Shown: piece after piece, positions 28,458-37,555 of the stretch
Layout: the number at the start of each line of letters is the position of its first letter
Position numbering within the stretch: the first letter of the stretch is position 1
NCBI GenBank assembly: GCA_038203525.1
Contig: JBBRDW010000010.1
Span: 1-64,000, forward strand
Reading direction: 5' to 3'
DNA: 64,000 nt
Source: Limnovirga sp038203525
GTDB lineage: Bacteria > Bacteroidota > Bacteroidia > Chitinophagales > Chitinophagaceae
The notes under the pieces: generated by a model
Databases searched by the model: none
The model's input: the letters and a program-made list of their open reading frames with translations, nothing else
Told to the model about the DNA's origin: nothing
Translations under genes and position numbers: made by a program

Positions 28458-29172
28458 CGATGAACCACTGGCAAGAAGTATTGTAAAAGAGTATCTTTTG
28501 CATCATCCTGATATTGAATTGGTGCAGGAATGCAATGATGGTTTTGAAGGCGTGAAAGCAATTAACCAGCACCAGCCCGATCTTATTTTTTTGGATATTC
28601 AAATGCCAAAGATTAATGGTTTTGAAATGCTCGAACTAATAGATAATCCCCCCGCTGTAATTTTTACCACAGCCTTTGAAGAGTACGCCATTAAAGCGTT
28701 TGAGACATTCGCTGTTGATTATTTATTAAAACCCTTTAGCAAGGAACGTTTTGATAAAGCATTACATAAGCTATTATCGCAACAAAAAAATAATGGTGAA
28801 AAAACAAAAGAAATTGTTGAAGCATCTGCACAGTCGCCGGCACAAAGTAACCGCGTGGTGGTAAAAGATGGTGGTAAAATAAAAATTATTCCTGTACCAC
28901 AGATTCAATATCTTGAAGCTGCAGATGATTATGTAAAAATCATCACGAATGATGGTATATTTCTTAAGAAGAAAACCATGCAGTTTTTCGAAGACAGCCT
29001 GCTGCAATTTCATTTTGCAAGGGTGCACCGTTCTTACATTATTAATACGCAGCTCATCACCCGCATCGATGCTCATGAAAAAGACAACCACCTTGTTTTA
29101 TTAAGCACCGGTGTAAGAATCCCCGTAAGCAAAACGGGCTTCGCCAAGTTAAAAGAGATATTGGGTTTGTAG
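28438..29172 (+). CDS. LytTR-family response regulator
   Basis: 244 residues. A receiver domain (1-about 118) carries the acidic pair DD at 7-8, phospho-acceptor Asp53 in LIFLDIQMP, Thr77 in FTTAF and Lys98 in LLKPF. A LytTR DNA-binding domain (about 140-242) has VKDGGKIKIIPVPQIQYLEAADDYVKI and FARVHRSYIINTQLITRI. The ATG lies inside the end of the kinase gene. Regulators of this class usually bind direct repeats near genes for cell-surface or envelope functions. Possible targets include the nearby LiaF-like gene, but no operator was identified. Confidence 0.95.
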   Translation: MKAIIIDDEPLARSIVKEYLLHHPDIELVQECNDGFEGVKAINQHQPDLIFLDIQMPKINGFEMLELIDNPPAVIFTTAFEEYAIKAFETFAVDYLLKPFSKERFDKALHKLLSQQKNNGEKTKEIVEASAQSPAQSNRVVVKDGGKIKIIPVPQIQYLEAADDYVKIITNDGIFLKKKTMQFFEDSLLQFHFARVHRSYIINTQLITRIDAHEKDNHLVLLSTGVRIPVSKTGFAKLKEILGL

Positions 29173-29260
29173 CAAGGATGTATAAGTATTATGCGGCGTT
29201 AGTTCCAACTCACGCAGACACTTTTACAGCGGATCATTGACCGGCAGATTTATTAATTAA

Positions 29261-30160
29261 TTACACCCTTTTTACCCTCCATCTTTTTAAATAAAATGCA
29301 AGTAATAAGCCTCCAATAATTAACGGCCATATACTTATTGCAAACAATAACAGGTTGGTAACAACAGAAACGCCATCCTTAAACGCACCACTGAGTTCAC
29401 TGAAAAATGTAGGTTCGGTATCATTTGCAGTTACACCGTTTAAGTATTGAAAATATTTAAGATTTATTGTGCTGTATGCAGATGAATGAACCAGATAATC
29501 AACACGACCGGTGGCTGATTCTATATCTTCCTGAATAGAATTTATTTCGCCCTGCACTTCAAGAATATCCTTCATGCTGTGTGCCTGTTTCAGCAATTCG
29601 AGGTATCGGTCTCTTACCTGTTTTTTTGCTTCCAGTCTTGCTTTGGTGTCAAATACTTCGCCGGTCACGTCTTCTGTTGAAATATTTTTCTCCAGCACTT
29701 TAATGCCTTCGCCGGTAAGGGAATTCATCAAGTCGTCAAATTTATCCACGGGAACTTTTATAGCTATTTCATTGATGATCTGTTCATCGGTTTGGTTTTG
29801 CTGTTCCTGCGCGATGTATGCACCGTAGCTTTTTAGCTTTACATGTATCGCGTTGTTATAAGCTGCGTAATCATTTAATTCCAATGTTACATGCGCTGTT
29901 TTAATTATCTTCTTATCCCAGTCTGGGTTGGTTGCAGGCTGGCCCGATTGGAATATTTGTGTTGATGCTGTGGCGGTATCCACTGTATTATCAGCCATCT
30001 TAAAAAAGCCCTCTTTAGATTTTAGTTCCGGGGCAGTTATTTTTTCTAACTGAACATCAGTTATAACCGAACCATCATTTCCGGTCCCGCTTTTTGTTGA
30101 CGAATTACATGATAGTACCTGTACAGCTATAATAGCTGCAAACAAAATATTTGGCTTCAT
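29261..30160 (-). CDS. DUF4349 lipoprotein
   Basis: 299 residues. The N terminus is a lipoprotein signal ending LSC (Cys about 18), followed by a low-complexity Ser/Thr/Gly linker. The DUF4349 core (about 80-245) contains IIKTAHVTLELND, IAIKVPVDKFDDLMNSL, a coiled-coil stretch (EAKKQVRDRYLELLKQAHSM) and QGEINSIQEDIES. A C-terminal transmembrane helix (about 270-290) and a basic tail follow. The domain has no established biochemical role. A lipid anchor and a C-terminal helix on one protein could tether it at both ends. It converges on the LytTR gene and is 74 bp from the next lipoprotein gene, on the same strand. Confidence 0.85.
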   Translation of the reverse strand: MKPNILFAAIIAVQVLSCNSSTKSGTGNDGSVITDVQLEKITAPELKSKEGFFKMADNTVDTATASTQIFQSGQPATNPDWDKKIIKTAHVTLELNDYAAYNNAIHVKLKSYGAYIAQEQQNQTDEQIINEIAIKVPVDKFDDLMNSLTGEGIKVLEKNISTEDVTGEVFDTKARLEAKKQVRDRYLELLKQAHSMKDILEVQGEINSIQEDIESATGRVDYLVHSSAYSTINLKYFQYLNGVTANDTEPTFFSELSGAFKDGVSVVTNLLLFAISIWPLIIGGLLLAFYLKRWRVKRV

Positions 30161-30234
30161 AAAAAAGATTTTGATTTAGTTATTAGATGCAGTGAAATAA
30201 AAATTACATAAGGGAGTAACCATTGGTGGCTATT

Positions 30235-30660
30235 TTATTTTTTACCAAGCGTACACCATACACTATCGTTAGTAGAAAATAATTGTAAAGAAGAATCTGT
30301 CCATGTTTTAATTTGATAAGGCAACCATACCGAATCATTTTTTAAAAAAAGGGTTTGGATAGTTATGTCAACATAATATTTGCCAGAATCCTGTACTGTT
30401 TTCGATTGATTAAAATACCTGAAACTGCTGTCTGTACCGAATTGTACGCCAACGCCGGCAGAATCTTTTGCAGCTATTGCAAATAAAAGAAGGCCCAAAC
30501 TGTTACGGTGTTGTTGGCTGCTGTCGGCCATATTTTCAATTTTCCATTTGCCAATAATTTGTTTGGCAGGTTGATCTTTTTTACCAAACAACCAGTCGCA
30601 GGAGAGCAAAGAGATGCAGATTGCTGCGATAATAATTGCAGCAGGGATTTTCATTTTCAT
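30235..30660 (-). CDS. Small lipoprotein, lipocalin-like
   Basis: 141 residues with a clear lipobox (ISLLSC, Cys about 20). The mature part reads as an extended beta protein: IIGKWKIENM near the start, then DSSFRYFNQSKTVQDSGKYYVD and SLQLFSTNDSVWCTL. This resembles the GxW-type start and short strands of lipocalin-like domains common in Bacteroidota lipoproteins. I cannot assign a ligand. It is upstream of the DUF4349 lipoprotein gene on the same strand and may be co-transcribed with it. Confidence 0.7.
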   Translation of the reverse strand: MKMKIPAAIIIAAICISLLSCDWLFGKKDQPAKQIIGKWKIENMADSSQQHRNSLGLLLFAIAAKDSAGVGVQFGTDSSFRYFNQSKTVQDSGKYYVDITIQTLFLKNDSVWLPYQIKTWTDSSLQLFSTNDSVWCTLGKK

Positions 30661-30760
30661 TTATAGATTTTTAAAGTGTTGAATGAAATTTGCAGGCCTG
30701 CATACATTAATGCTATACAACATTAATTAGTAACCATTAAGCATCGTTAAAAGAAAGCAA

Positions 30761-30788
30761 AAAAAAAACCCGGACTTTCATCCGGGGT
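30761..30788 (-). terminator. Strong terminator, minus strand
   Basis: On the minus strand ACCCCGGA, a six-base loop TGAAAG and TCCGGGT form a GC-rich hairpin (30768-30788), followed by a long T-run (complement of A-run 30758-30768). Confidence 0.8.
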
Positions 30789-30818
30789 CTAAATCTTTTT
30801 ATGCATTTAAATATTTAT

Positions 30819-30878
30819 TTAGATACTTTTAAACTTTTTCAAGGCATCTTCATTGCGCCTCAGTAAGGCTACTTTCAT
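30819..30878 (-). CDS. Possible 19-residue small protein
   Basis: ATG at 30878, stop TAA at 30819, reading MKVALLRRNEDALKKFKSI. The frame is bounded upstream by a stop two codons away, and a strong terminator follows after about 30 bp. The peptide is basic and could form a helix. Its compact placement in front of a dedicated terminator suggests either a real microprotein, a leader peptide, or chance overlap with a small RNA. I recognise no homologue. Confidence 0.35.
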   Translation of the reverse strand: MKVALLRRNEDALKKFKSI

Positions 30879-31000
30879 CGTTTACATCGTGATTCGGTTT
30901 TAGCGTTTACTATATTTTAAACCTTATCGTTTTCGTGTATTGAAGAAGATCGTTTTGCAATAATTAAGGTAACCGCATATTGTTGAATAATGATTTGAAA

Positions 31001-31066
31001 GCACAAGAGTGCGACGCAAGAGAAGAACAATAGCAGCAGTATGGCTTGGTACAGAAAACAAAAAAA
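31001..31066. repeat. Interspersed GTAC repeat, single F copy
   Basis: GCACAAGAGTGCGACGCAA at 31001-31019 (one change), then CAATAGCAGCAGTATGGCTTGGT and an A-rich end that reaches the stop codon of the minus-strand EVE gene. Confidence 0.88.
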
Positions 31067-31477
31067 TTATTTCATTCCACCGAGTTCCATAATAATTTTC
31101 CACTCATCTTCTTTCACCGTTCCTACGCTTAGTCTGCCAAGCCGTACCAAATCCATATTAACTAAAGCTGGATGCGCTTTAATGGTTACCAGGCTTACCG
31201 GCCTTTTCATTTTTTTGTACGGCTTAAAGTCTACCGCAACCCATGCAGCATCTTCTGTGGTCGGGTCCTGGTAGGCTTCTTTGGCAACTTTAGCTATACC
31301 AACGATTTCCAATCCTTCATTGCTGTGATAAAATAAAACCTGGTCACCTTTTTTCATCGCCTGTAAATTGTTGCGTGCGGCGTAATTGCGAACGCCATCC
31401 CAAAAGGTGTGCTTGTCTTTTTCAAACTGCGCCCAACTGTATTTAAAAGGTTCTGATTTTATAAGCCAGTATGCCAT
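31067..31477 (-). CDS. EVE-domain protein
   Basis: 136 residues forming a complete EVE domain, which is PUA/YTH-related and binds modified nucleic-acid bases. Visible motifs are YWLIKSEP at the N terminus, FWDGVRNYAARNNLQAM, KGDQVLFYHSNEG and IVGIAKV. Homologues include thymocyte nuclear protein 1. Isolated bacterial EVE proteins are linked to RNA-modification recognition and, when fused to nucleases, to defence. No nuclease domain is fused here. It is transcribed away from the TonB receptor block. Confidence 0.93.
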   Translation of the reverse strand: MAYWLIKSEPFKYSWAQFEKDKHTFWDGVRNYAARNNLQAMKKGDQVLFYHSNEGLEIVGIAKVAKEAYQDPTTEDAAWVAVDFKPYKKMKRPVSLVTIKAHPALVNMDLVRLGRLSVGTVKEDEWKIIMELGGMK

Positions 31478-31611
31478 AATTAATATTTTTTATTACAAAA
31501 ATATGCCGCCAAAACTTCGCGTTAAAAGATTTTTTTCTTACCCAAATCCGTAAAGGGTATTAATTCGTATCTATGCACAGATCAAAAAACTGATCACGTA
31601 AGTCGAACCAA

Positions 31612-31980
31612 ATGAAGTTTTCAACTGCATATTATTTTTTGTTATTGTACGTAACAATCATTTGTAAACCACTGATACCTTATATCAGTGATGCAGCTTC
31701 TCATTTCTTTGATGATGCAATTCACGTTGCAACAGTACATATGATCTATGGGGATAACCATGTTGAAATAGAACTGGCAGCTACAGGTTCTGCCGATGAA
31801 AATAATAAGAACCAAAGCACATTAAAAGTGCAGGAACCAGTTTCAGTGCATATTTCCGAAGATGAATGTGTTTATGATTTCACTATAAATAATATAAATA
31901 GAACCTATTCTACCTTACAATTTTCCGATCCAGAAAGTATCTACCTTTCAAAAGATGCCCCACCTCCGCAAGCTGTTTGA
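31612..31980 (+). CDS. Small exported protein upstream of TonB receptor
   Basis: 122 residues. The N terminus (MKFSTAYYFLLLYVTIICKP) is a signal or anchor segment, followed by KPLIPYISDAASHFFDDAIHVATVH, with several His and acidic residues, and an Asn/Ser-rich tail. The start resembles a group of small Bacteroidota proteins with LP-Y segments found next to TonB receptors for metals, but the Cys-rich core of that group is missing, so this is only a loose likeness. It lies 340 bp upstream of the receptor gene on the same strand, with a repeat copy between. A metal-related role is speculative. Confidence 0.6.
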   Translation: MKFSTAYYFLLLYVTIICKPLIPYISDAASHFFDDAIHVATVHMIYGDNHVEIELAATGSADENNKNQSTLKVQEPVSVHISEDECVYDFTINNINRTYSTLQFSDPESIYLSKDAPPPQAV

Positions 31981-32320
31981 TAAGCTGTATTTTATTCCAT
32001 TTTACAGATTTTTTAAAATCCACTGGATTATTGCAATTTGGCACTCAATTATGTGTCATTCTGGACAACTCAGCATATACCCAAATTTGAGATTTGCCCC
32101 GCTTGTAATGTAGTTGCAATTAAAGGCTTTACGCATCCGCCTTAGGGCTGTTAATGCTCAATTAAGTTAATGCTGCACAAGTGTGCGACGCAAGGAACGA
32201 TGAACAAAGAACTGTAGCCTGGTCAATAAATTCCAACCATATTATCGAGTGTCTAACAATTAAGCATTCTTTATTAGTTAAATTATTTTATCATCATCCA
32301 AGTTACCAAAATAAAATTTT
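31981..32320. other. Gap with a single repeat copy
   Basis: A 340 bp gap holding a single F repeat copy (32175-32232). A frame through it (32181-32372) starts inside the repeat and is not credible. No clear promoter motif for the receptor was seen. Confidence 0.5.
32175..32232. repeat. Interspersed GTAC repeat, single F copy
   Basis: GCACAAGTGTGCGACGCAA at 32175-32193 (two changes from consensus) and GTAGCCTGGTCAATAAAT at the far end. It lies about 90 bp before the TonB receptor gene. Confidence 0.85.
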
Positions 32321-34552
32321 ATGTATAAGTTTTCACTCTCTATTGTTCTGTTTATACTTTCGTTGCCTGTAATGGCCCAGGTTATTATACGCGGTAAAGT
32401 TGTTGACGCCAATAGCCGCCAGCCTTTAGAAGCGGCCTATATTAGCCAAAAAGGAAACGATAACCAGCAGGTACTCACAGACCATTATGGCAATTTTGCA
32501 ATAAGTGTTTCTAATGAAAACGCTACGCTTACGGCATCATTTATTGGCTATAAGCAAATTGCAATTGATATTGCCGGCAAAAAAGAAATCAAAATAGAAT
32601 TGCAGCCTGATGTTATTGATTTAAAAGATATCGTTATTACCCAAAGCAGCGGCCAGCAAAAATTTAGTACCCTTGCCAAGGTTGACCTTGATTTAAAACC
32701 CGTAAGAAATACGCAGGAATTATTAAGGCTTGTTCCGGGGTTATTGGTTGCGCAACATGCAGGCGGTGGTAAAGCCGAGCAGATTTTTTTACGTGGATTC
32801 GATTGCGACCACGGCACAGATATACAGGTAAGTGTAGATGGTATGCCGGTAAATATGGTTTCGCATGCACATGGGCAGGGTTATGCGGATTCGCATTTTA
32901 TAATTCCGGAAACCATTAATAATATTGATTATGGCACTGGCCCCTACTATACACAGCATGGTAATCTGAACACTGCTGGTTATGTAAGTTTTTCTACCTA
33001 TAACAACATACCTCAAAGCCGCATACAGGTTGAAGCAGGGCGTTATAATACTTACCGGACACTTGCAATGATAGACCTGCTGAAGAAAAATAAAGACAGG
33101 CAAAGCGCCTACATTGCGGGCGAATTTAACTATACCGATGGCGCTACTGATAACAAACAAAATTTTAACCGCTTTAATCTCTTTGGTAAATACAATCTCG
33201 CCCTATCGAACAATACGCAGTTAACGGCTTCATTATCCGGTTTTAAAAGTAAGTGGGATGCATCTGGACAAATTCCGGAGCGGGCCGTAGAAGATGGTAC
33301 CATCGCCAGGTTTGGTTCGCTTGACCCTACAGAAGGCGGGCATACGGAAAGATACAATGCGAATCTTTCTGTAAACCACCGGTTCGCCAATAACCTTGCC
33401 TGGGAGAACCAGGTGTTTTATACACGCAATATATTCAGCCTATATTCAAACTTTACTTTTTATCTTAACGATCCCGTTAATGGCGATGAAATAAACCAGT
33501 CTGAAAAAAGAAATATATTCGGTTACAATTCTAAACTAACCCATAAAAGCATTTACAATAACTGGACATTGAATTCTATTTATGGTGCAGGCCTCCGTTA
33601 TGACGCTACCAACAATACCTTTCTTGCACATACGGTAGAACGCCGGTTTTTAGAGTATGTAAAGCTTGGCGATATTAAGGAAGCCAACGCCTTCGGTTAT
33701 ATACAGGAACAAATATCTGTTGGTAAATTTTTTATAGATGCAGGTTTGCGTTATGATTATTTACATTTCGATTATTTTGATAAACTTAACCCTCAGCAAT
33801 TACCTGCGCAGGGTAAATCTATTCTAAGCCCCAAACTTAATATTCAATATACGGTAAACCCGCAGGTACAGGTCTATGTAAAGGGTGGTAAAGGCTTTCA
33901 TTCAAACGATACACGTGTTGTGGTTGCCAATGAAGGCCACGAAATTTTACCCGCTGCTTATGGCGCCGATCTTGGCATTATTGTAAAACCCGCAAAAGGT
34001 TTATTGATCAATATTGCTGCGTGGTACCTGCACCTAGCCCAGGAATTTGTATATGTAGGCGATGATGGCAATGTGGAACCCAGCGGAAAAACAGAGCGTC
34101 AGGGAATTGATATACTTGCCCGCTACCAGTTTAGCAGCAGTTTTTTTGCCAATGTAAATGTAAACTTTACCAAACCCAGGGCTTTAGGTGCGGCAAAAGG
34201 TGCCGACTATATTCCTTTAGCACCAACCGCTACAAGCACTGGTGGTATATTTTATAAAAAGAAAGAAGGTATAAACGGTGGCATTACTTACAGGTATATA
34301 AAAAACAGGCCGGCCAATGAAGACAATACCATCATTGCTAAAGGATATTTTTTATTAGATGGTTCGCTTAACTATACAAAGCCTAAATACGAAGTGGGTA
34401 TTGCTCTCGAAAATATATTCAATATAGACTGGAATGAAGCTCAGTTTGCAACAGAATCAAGACTAAAAGATGAACCCGCTGCTATAACGGAATTGAATTT
34501 TACACCAGGTATTCCATTTTTTATAAGAGCCAAATTTGCAGTATTCTTTTAG
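32321..34552 (+). CDS. TonB-dependent receptor
   Basis: 743 residues. A signal peptide (about 1-19, ending VMAQ) is followed by a carboxypeptidase-regulatory-like beta-sandwich (about 22-100, starting IIRGKVVDANSRQPLEAAYI). The plug domain (about 105-225) includes IFLRGFDCDHGTDIQVSVDG and VSHAHGQGYADSHFIIPETI, a His-rich loop. The 22-strand barrel occupies the rest and ends in FAVFF. It imports a substrate across the outer membrane using TonB energy. It is not a SusC: it lacks a SusD neighbour and is shorter. The His-containing plug loop would suit a metal or metal-chelate ligand, but this is inference. Confidence 0.93.
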   Translation: MYKFSLSIVLFILSLPVMAQVIIRGKVVDANSRQPLEAAYISQKGNDNQQVLTDHYGNFAISVSNENATLTASFIGYKQIAIDIAGKKEIKIELQPDVIDLKDIVITQSSGQQKFSTLAKVDLDLKPVRNTQELLRLVPGLLVAQHAGGGKAEQIFLRGFDCDHGTDIQVSVDGMPVNMVSHAHGQGYADSHFIIPETINNIDYGTGPYYTQHGNLNTAGYVSFSTYNNIPQSRIQVEAGRYNTYRTLAMIDLLKKNKDRQSAYIAGEFNYTDGATDNKQNFNRFNLFGKYNLALSNNTQLTASLSGFKSKWDASGQIPERAVEDGTIARFGSLDPTEGGHTERYNANLSVNHRFANNLAWENQVFYTRNIFSLYSNFTFYLNDPVNGDEINQSEKRNIFGYNSKLTHKSIYNNWTLNSIYGAGLRYDATNNTFLAHTVERRFLEYVKLGDIKEANAFGYIQEQISVGKFFIDAGLRYDYLHFDYFDKLNPQQLPAQGKSILSPKLNIQYTVNPQVQVYVKGGKGFHSNDTRVVVANEGHEILPAAYGADLGIIVKPAKGLLINIAAWYLHLAQEFVYVGDDGNVEPSGKTERQGIDILARYQFSSSFFANVNVNFTKPRALGAAKGADYIPLAPTATSTGGIFYKKKEGINGGITYRYIKNRPANEDNTIIAKGYFLLDGSLNYTKPKYEVGIALENIFNIDWNEAQFATESRLKDEPAAITELNFTPGIPFFIRAKFAVFF

Positions 34553-35074
34553 ACAGTGTTTGCGCTTTTTTTTAAATAAGGCATTAAAAACTCTTTTTTA
34601 TTTATAAATACAACCTGAATTTCTACCTGGGTTTTATTTTTTATTTATGAGCCAAAAAGTTGAATTACTATGAAGCATTCTTGCGTCGCACTCTTGTACT
34701 GTTAGATTCAGCTTCAGCTATTAGCAGTCAGCAAAAGCGTTTGCATGGTTCCTGAATACTGATACCTGACCGCTAATTGCTGCTTTACGTTAGCAATGTA
34801 CAAGAGTGCGACGCAAGTAAAGTTCAATAGTATACCTAAAGTCTGGTTCAAAAAAATTCTGCCTGCCTTATCGCTAGATACTAAGTATAATTGTTTTCTG
34901 CTTCTTAGGTAAACTGTCATCGGTTTACCATATCAACGATCATCCGGGTAAAATATTTAGGTACATGCGACTGCGAAGATTTATTTTTATCCCGCGTTAA
35001 ACAGTACAGGAAAACCTTTGTTAATTAGTATTACCGGAACATGCATAAATCTATTTTAACTTATTTTTGAAGCC
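34553..35074. other. Gap with repeat composite upstream of prc
   Basis: 522 bp filled in the middle by an R-F composite (34636-34857). The rest is A/T-rich, with no gene and no recognisable RNA. A TATTTTTG string at 35062 is only 5 bp from the prc ATG, too close for a normal promoter. Confidence 0.5.
34636..34857. repeat. Interspersed GTAC repeat, R-F composite
   Basis: The R copy carries TGAGCCAAAA and the exact core at 34681-34699. The spacer is 98 bp. The F core is exact at 34798-34816 and ends in GTCTGGTTCAAAAAAATT. Confidence 0.92.
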
Positions 35075-37258
35075 ATGTTTAAAAAAATCCTAAAATTTAT
35101 GATGAATAAAAGAGTTTGGCCCGTGTTGCTCATAATACTATTTGGTGGTATTTTCTGGGCCTTTACAGGCACCGGTAAAAATGATGGTTTTGAAAAAAAT
35201 AGCGGGGAAGATCAATATGCCCAACAGCAAAAACTACTTACTGCGATTGGTAATATTCTCGAGCAGAAGCATTACAGCCCAAAACCTATTGACGATGTAT
35301 TCTCTAAAGAAGTTTTTAAAAAATACCTTACTGATCTCGACCCGGATAAAAATCTATTTCTTCAATCAGATATTAATGCACTAAATAAATATGCTACGTC
35401 AATTGATGATGAGATAAATGGTAATACTCCAATTCAGTTTTATCCGGCAGTAGGCATTGTTTACCAGAAACGAATTGCTGATATAATGGGTGTTTATAAG
35501 GAAATACTCTCAAACCCATTTGATTTTACTGTGAATGAAACCGCACAATTTGATGGAGATAAACTTAGCTATGCAGCGGACGAGGCGACAAGGAAAGAAC
35601 TTTGGCGCAAACGCGTTAAGTTTATGACACTGGAACGTTTCAACGACCTTCAGCAGCAAAGAGAGAAAAGTGCAGGCAAGGACAGCGCAGTAAACAAAAC
35701 TGATGCTGAACTTGAACAGGAAGCAAGGACAAAAGTTCTTGCCGCACTCGACAGAAATTATAACAGATTAAAGTTGATTTTTACCCAAAACCAGCAGTTC
35801 AGCACCTTTGTAAATACTGTTGCAGATTTGATGGATCCGCATACCGAATACTTTGCGCCAGTTGAAAAGCGCGGCTTCGATGAAGAAATGAGCGGCCGTT
35901 TTTATGGTATTGGTGCACAACTGAAAGAAGAAGATGGGGCTATAAAAATAGCTAGCCTTATAATCGGCAGCCCTGCCTGGAAAAGCAATCAAATTCAGGT
36001 AAACGACGAAATAATTAGGGTAGCACAAGGAAGTGAGCCACCAGTTGACGTAGTTGGTTATGCTGTAACTGATGCAGTAAAATTCATACGCGGTACAAAG
36101 GGCACCGAAGTAAGAATTACTTTTAAGAAAGCAGATGGCACCATTAAGGTTGTTCCCATAATACGCGATGAGATAGTGCAGGATGAAACGTTTGCAAGAA
36201 GCTCAGTAATAAAAGAGGGCAACAAAAAAATAGGTTACATTTTCCTTCCTGAATTTTACGCAGACTTTGAAAGAGCAGATGGTAACCGCTGTTCCGCAGA
36301 CGTAGCCAAGGAATTAGGCAAACTGAAAAAAGAAAATGTAGACGGTATTATATTAGACCTTAGAAATAATGGTGGCGGCTCTTTATACGAAGTTGTACAA
36401 ATGGTGGGCTTGTTCATTAAATCAGGACCGGTTGTGCAGGTAAAAGACCGGGATGGCAAGCCAACCCAATTGCGCGACGATGATAACAGTGTTCTTTATG
36501 ATGGTCCGCTTGCCGTAATGGTTAACGAATTCAGCGCCTCCGCATCAGAAATTTTTGTGGCAGCTATTCAGGATTATAAACGGGGTATTATAGTGGGCAG
36601 TACATCTACCTACGGCAAAGGAACTGTACAAAAACAACTGCCACTTGGTAAACCATTGGATGTGTTTAGCGGGCAAACAGAATTTGGCGCACTAAAACTT
36701 ACCTTCCAGAAATTCTACCGTATAAGTGGTGGATCTAACCAGCTAAAAGGTGTTATTCCAGATGTTATTTTGCCCGACACTTATGAGTACCTAAAATTCC
36801 GTGAAAAAGATAATCCTACTGCCCTCGGTTGGGACCAGATAGCAAGCGCAAGCTACACTCCATCCAACTCAATTGACAACATGCAGGAGATACAGAAAAA
36901 GGCGCAGGAACGTTTGAACAGCAGCACTGCCTTTAACGTAATAAAAAATAACTCGCTTTGGCTAAGTCAAAAAAATGATAAAGAGTATTTTCTTAATATA
37001 AATACCTACAAAAAAGAACAGGGGCTTATAAAAACCACAGTTAATCAGGATGAGGCAGTTGCCAAACTAAAGCAGCCCATGAATATGCAACCTGCGGAAG
37101 TTGACAAAGACAAATTCTATAACAACCCAGATAAAGCCAAAGGCGAAAGATATAAGCAATGGCTAAAGAATGTTCAGGGCGATATTTATATAAACGAAAC
37201 CGTAAATATTGTAAAAGATATAATGGATTCTCAAGCAGCAAATACAGTTAAGAAATAA
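35075..37258 (+). CDS. prc: C-terminal processing peptidase Prc/Tsp
   Basis: 727 residues. An N-terminal membrane anchor or signal (about 13-32) is followed by the long helical Tsp N-terminal domain (about 50-245), a PDZ domain (about 250-340), and the S41 Ser/Lys protease core. The motif SASASEIFVAAIQDY holds the nucleophile region and the general-base Lys lies in STYGKGTVQ. A DUF3340-like C-terminal domain (about 560-720) completes the Prc architecture. It acts in the periplasm on the C termini of proteins and often controls peptidoglycan hydrolases. It is a single-gene unit, framed by an F copy (34798) and an R copy (37392), with its own terminator. Confidence 0.96.
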   Translation: MFKKILKFMMNKRVWPVLLIILFGGIFWAFTGTGKNDGFEKNSGEDQYAQQQKLLTAIGNILEQKHYSPKPIDDVFSKEVFKKYLTDLDPDKNLFLQSDINALNKYATSIDDEINGNTPIQFYPAVGIVYQKRIADIMGVYKEILSNPFDFTVNETAQFDGDKLSYAADEATRKELWRKRVKFMTLERFNDLQQQREKSAGKDSAVNKTDAELEQEARTKVLAALDRNYNRLKLIFTQNQQFSTFVNTVADLMDPHTEYFAPVEKRGFDEEMSGRFYGIGAQLKEEDGAIKIASLIIGSPAWKSNQIQVNDEIIRVAQGSEPPVDVVGYAVTDAVKFIRGTKGTEVRITFKKADGTIKVVPIIRDEIVQDETFARSSVIKEGNKKIGYIFLPEFYADFERADGNRCSADVAKELGKLKKENVDGIILDLRNNGGGSLYEVVQMVGLFIKSGPVVQVKDRDGKPTQLRDDDNSVLYDGPLAVMVNEFSASASEIFVAAIQDYKRGIIVGSTSTYGKGTVQKQLPLGKPLDVFSGQTEFGALKLTFQKFYRISGGSNQLKGVIPDVILPDTYEYLKFREKDNPTALGWDQIASASYTPSNSIDNMQEIQKKAQERLNSSTAFNVIKNNSLWLSQKNDKEYFLNINTYKKEQGLIKTTVNQDEAVAKLKQPMNMQPAEVDKDKFYNNPDKAKGERYKQWLKNVQGDIYINETVNIVKDIMDSQAANTVKK

Positions 37259-37280
37259 ATTTTTTGAGGTGAATTTTTAC

Positions 37281-37311
37281 AAAGCTTTCTCTTTCCAGAG
37301 AAGGCTTTTTT
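37281..37311 (+). terminator. Rho-independent terminator after prc
   Basis: AAAGC..TTCTCT (37281 on) pairs with AGAGAA..GCTTT around a TTCC loop and is followed by a T-run to 37311. It starts 22 bp after the prc stop. Confidence 0.85.
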
Positions 37312-37352
37312 GTTGGTGGTAATTAATTGTTGCATCAGAAATGCATAAGAAA

Positions 37353-37555
37353 TATTTTTGGGCCAGGCTAAACATCTTTGGGCATCGCTTGTTGTGTCAC
37401 TCCCTTGTACGTTCGGAACAACAGGTAACAAGGAGAAAAGCAAAAAGAATTTTATTGTTCACTTTTCATTACTCACTGTTCACTTCTATTCTTCACTACA
37501 AGAGTACGCCGCAACAAAAGCACAATTCCTGTTCACTTGCCAGACTAGAAAATTA
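37353..37555. repeat. Interspersed GTAC repeat, diverged R-F composite
   Basis: The R copy has TTTTTGGGCCAGGC and a mutated core TTGTGTCACTCCCTTGTAC (37392-37410). The spacer is 85 bp and contains several GTTCACTT words. The F core is CTACAAGAGTACGCCGCAA (37496-37514). Both cores changed at different sites, so no strict pairing is being conserved. The right end touches the stop codon of the OmpA-type gene. Confidence 0.8.

Larger units (their letters stand above)
30661..31066. other. Gap with terminator, short reading frame and repeat copy
   Basis: This 406 bp stretch contains, on the minus strand, a 19-codon frame (30819-30878) followed by a strong rho-independent terminator (30761-30788), and a single F repeat copy at 31001. 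The terminator is 280 bp past the EVE gene, so something on the minus strand probably ends here: a small RNA, a small protein or a long 3' region. Confidence 0.55.

Noticed and set aside
35062..35069. TATTTTTG as promoter for prc
   Set aside because: It ends 5 bp before the ATG, leaving no room for a normal leader, and no -33 box was found.
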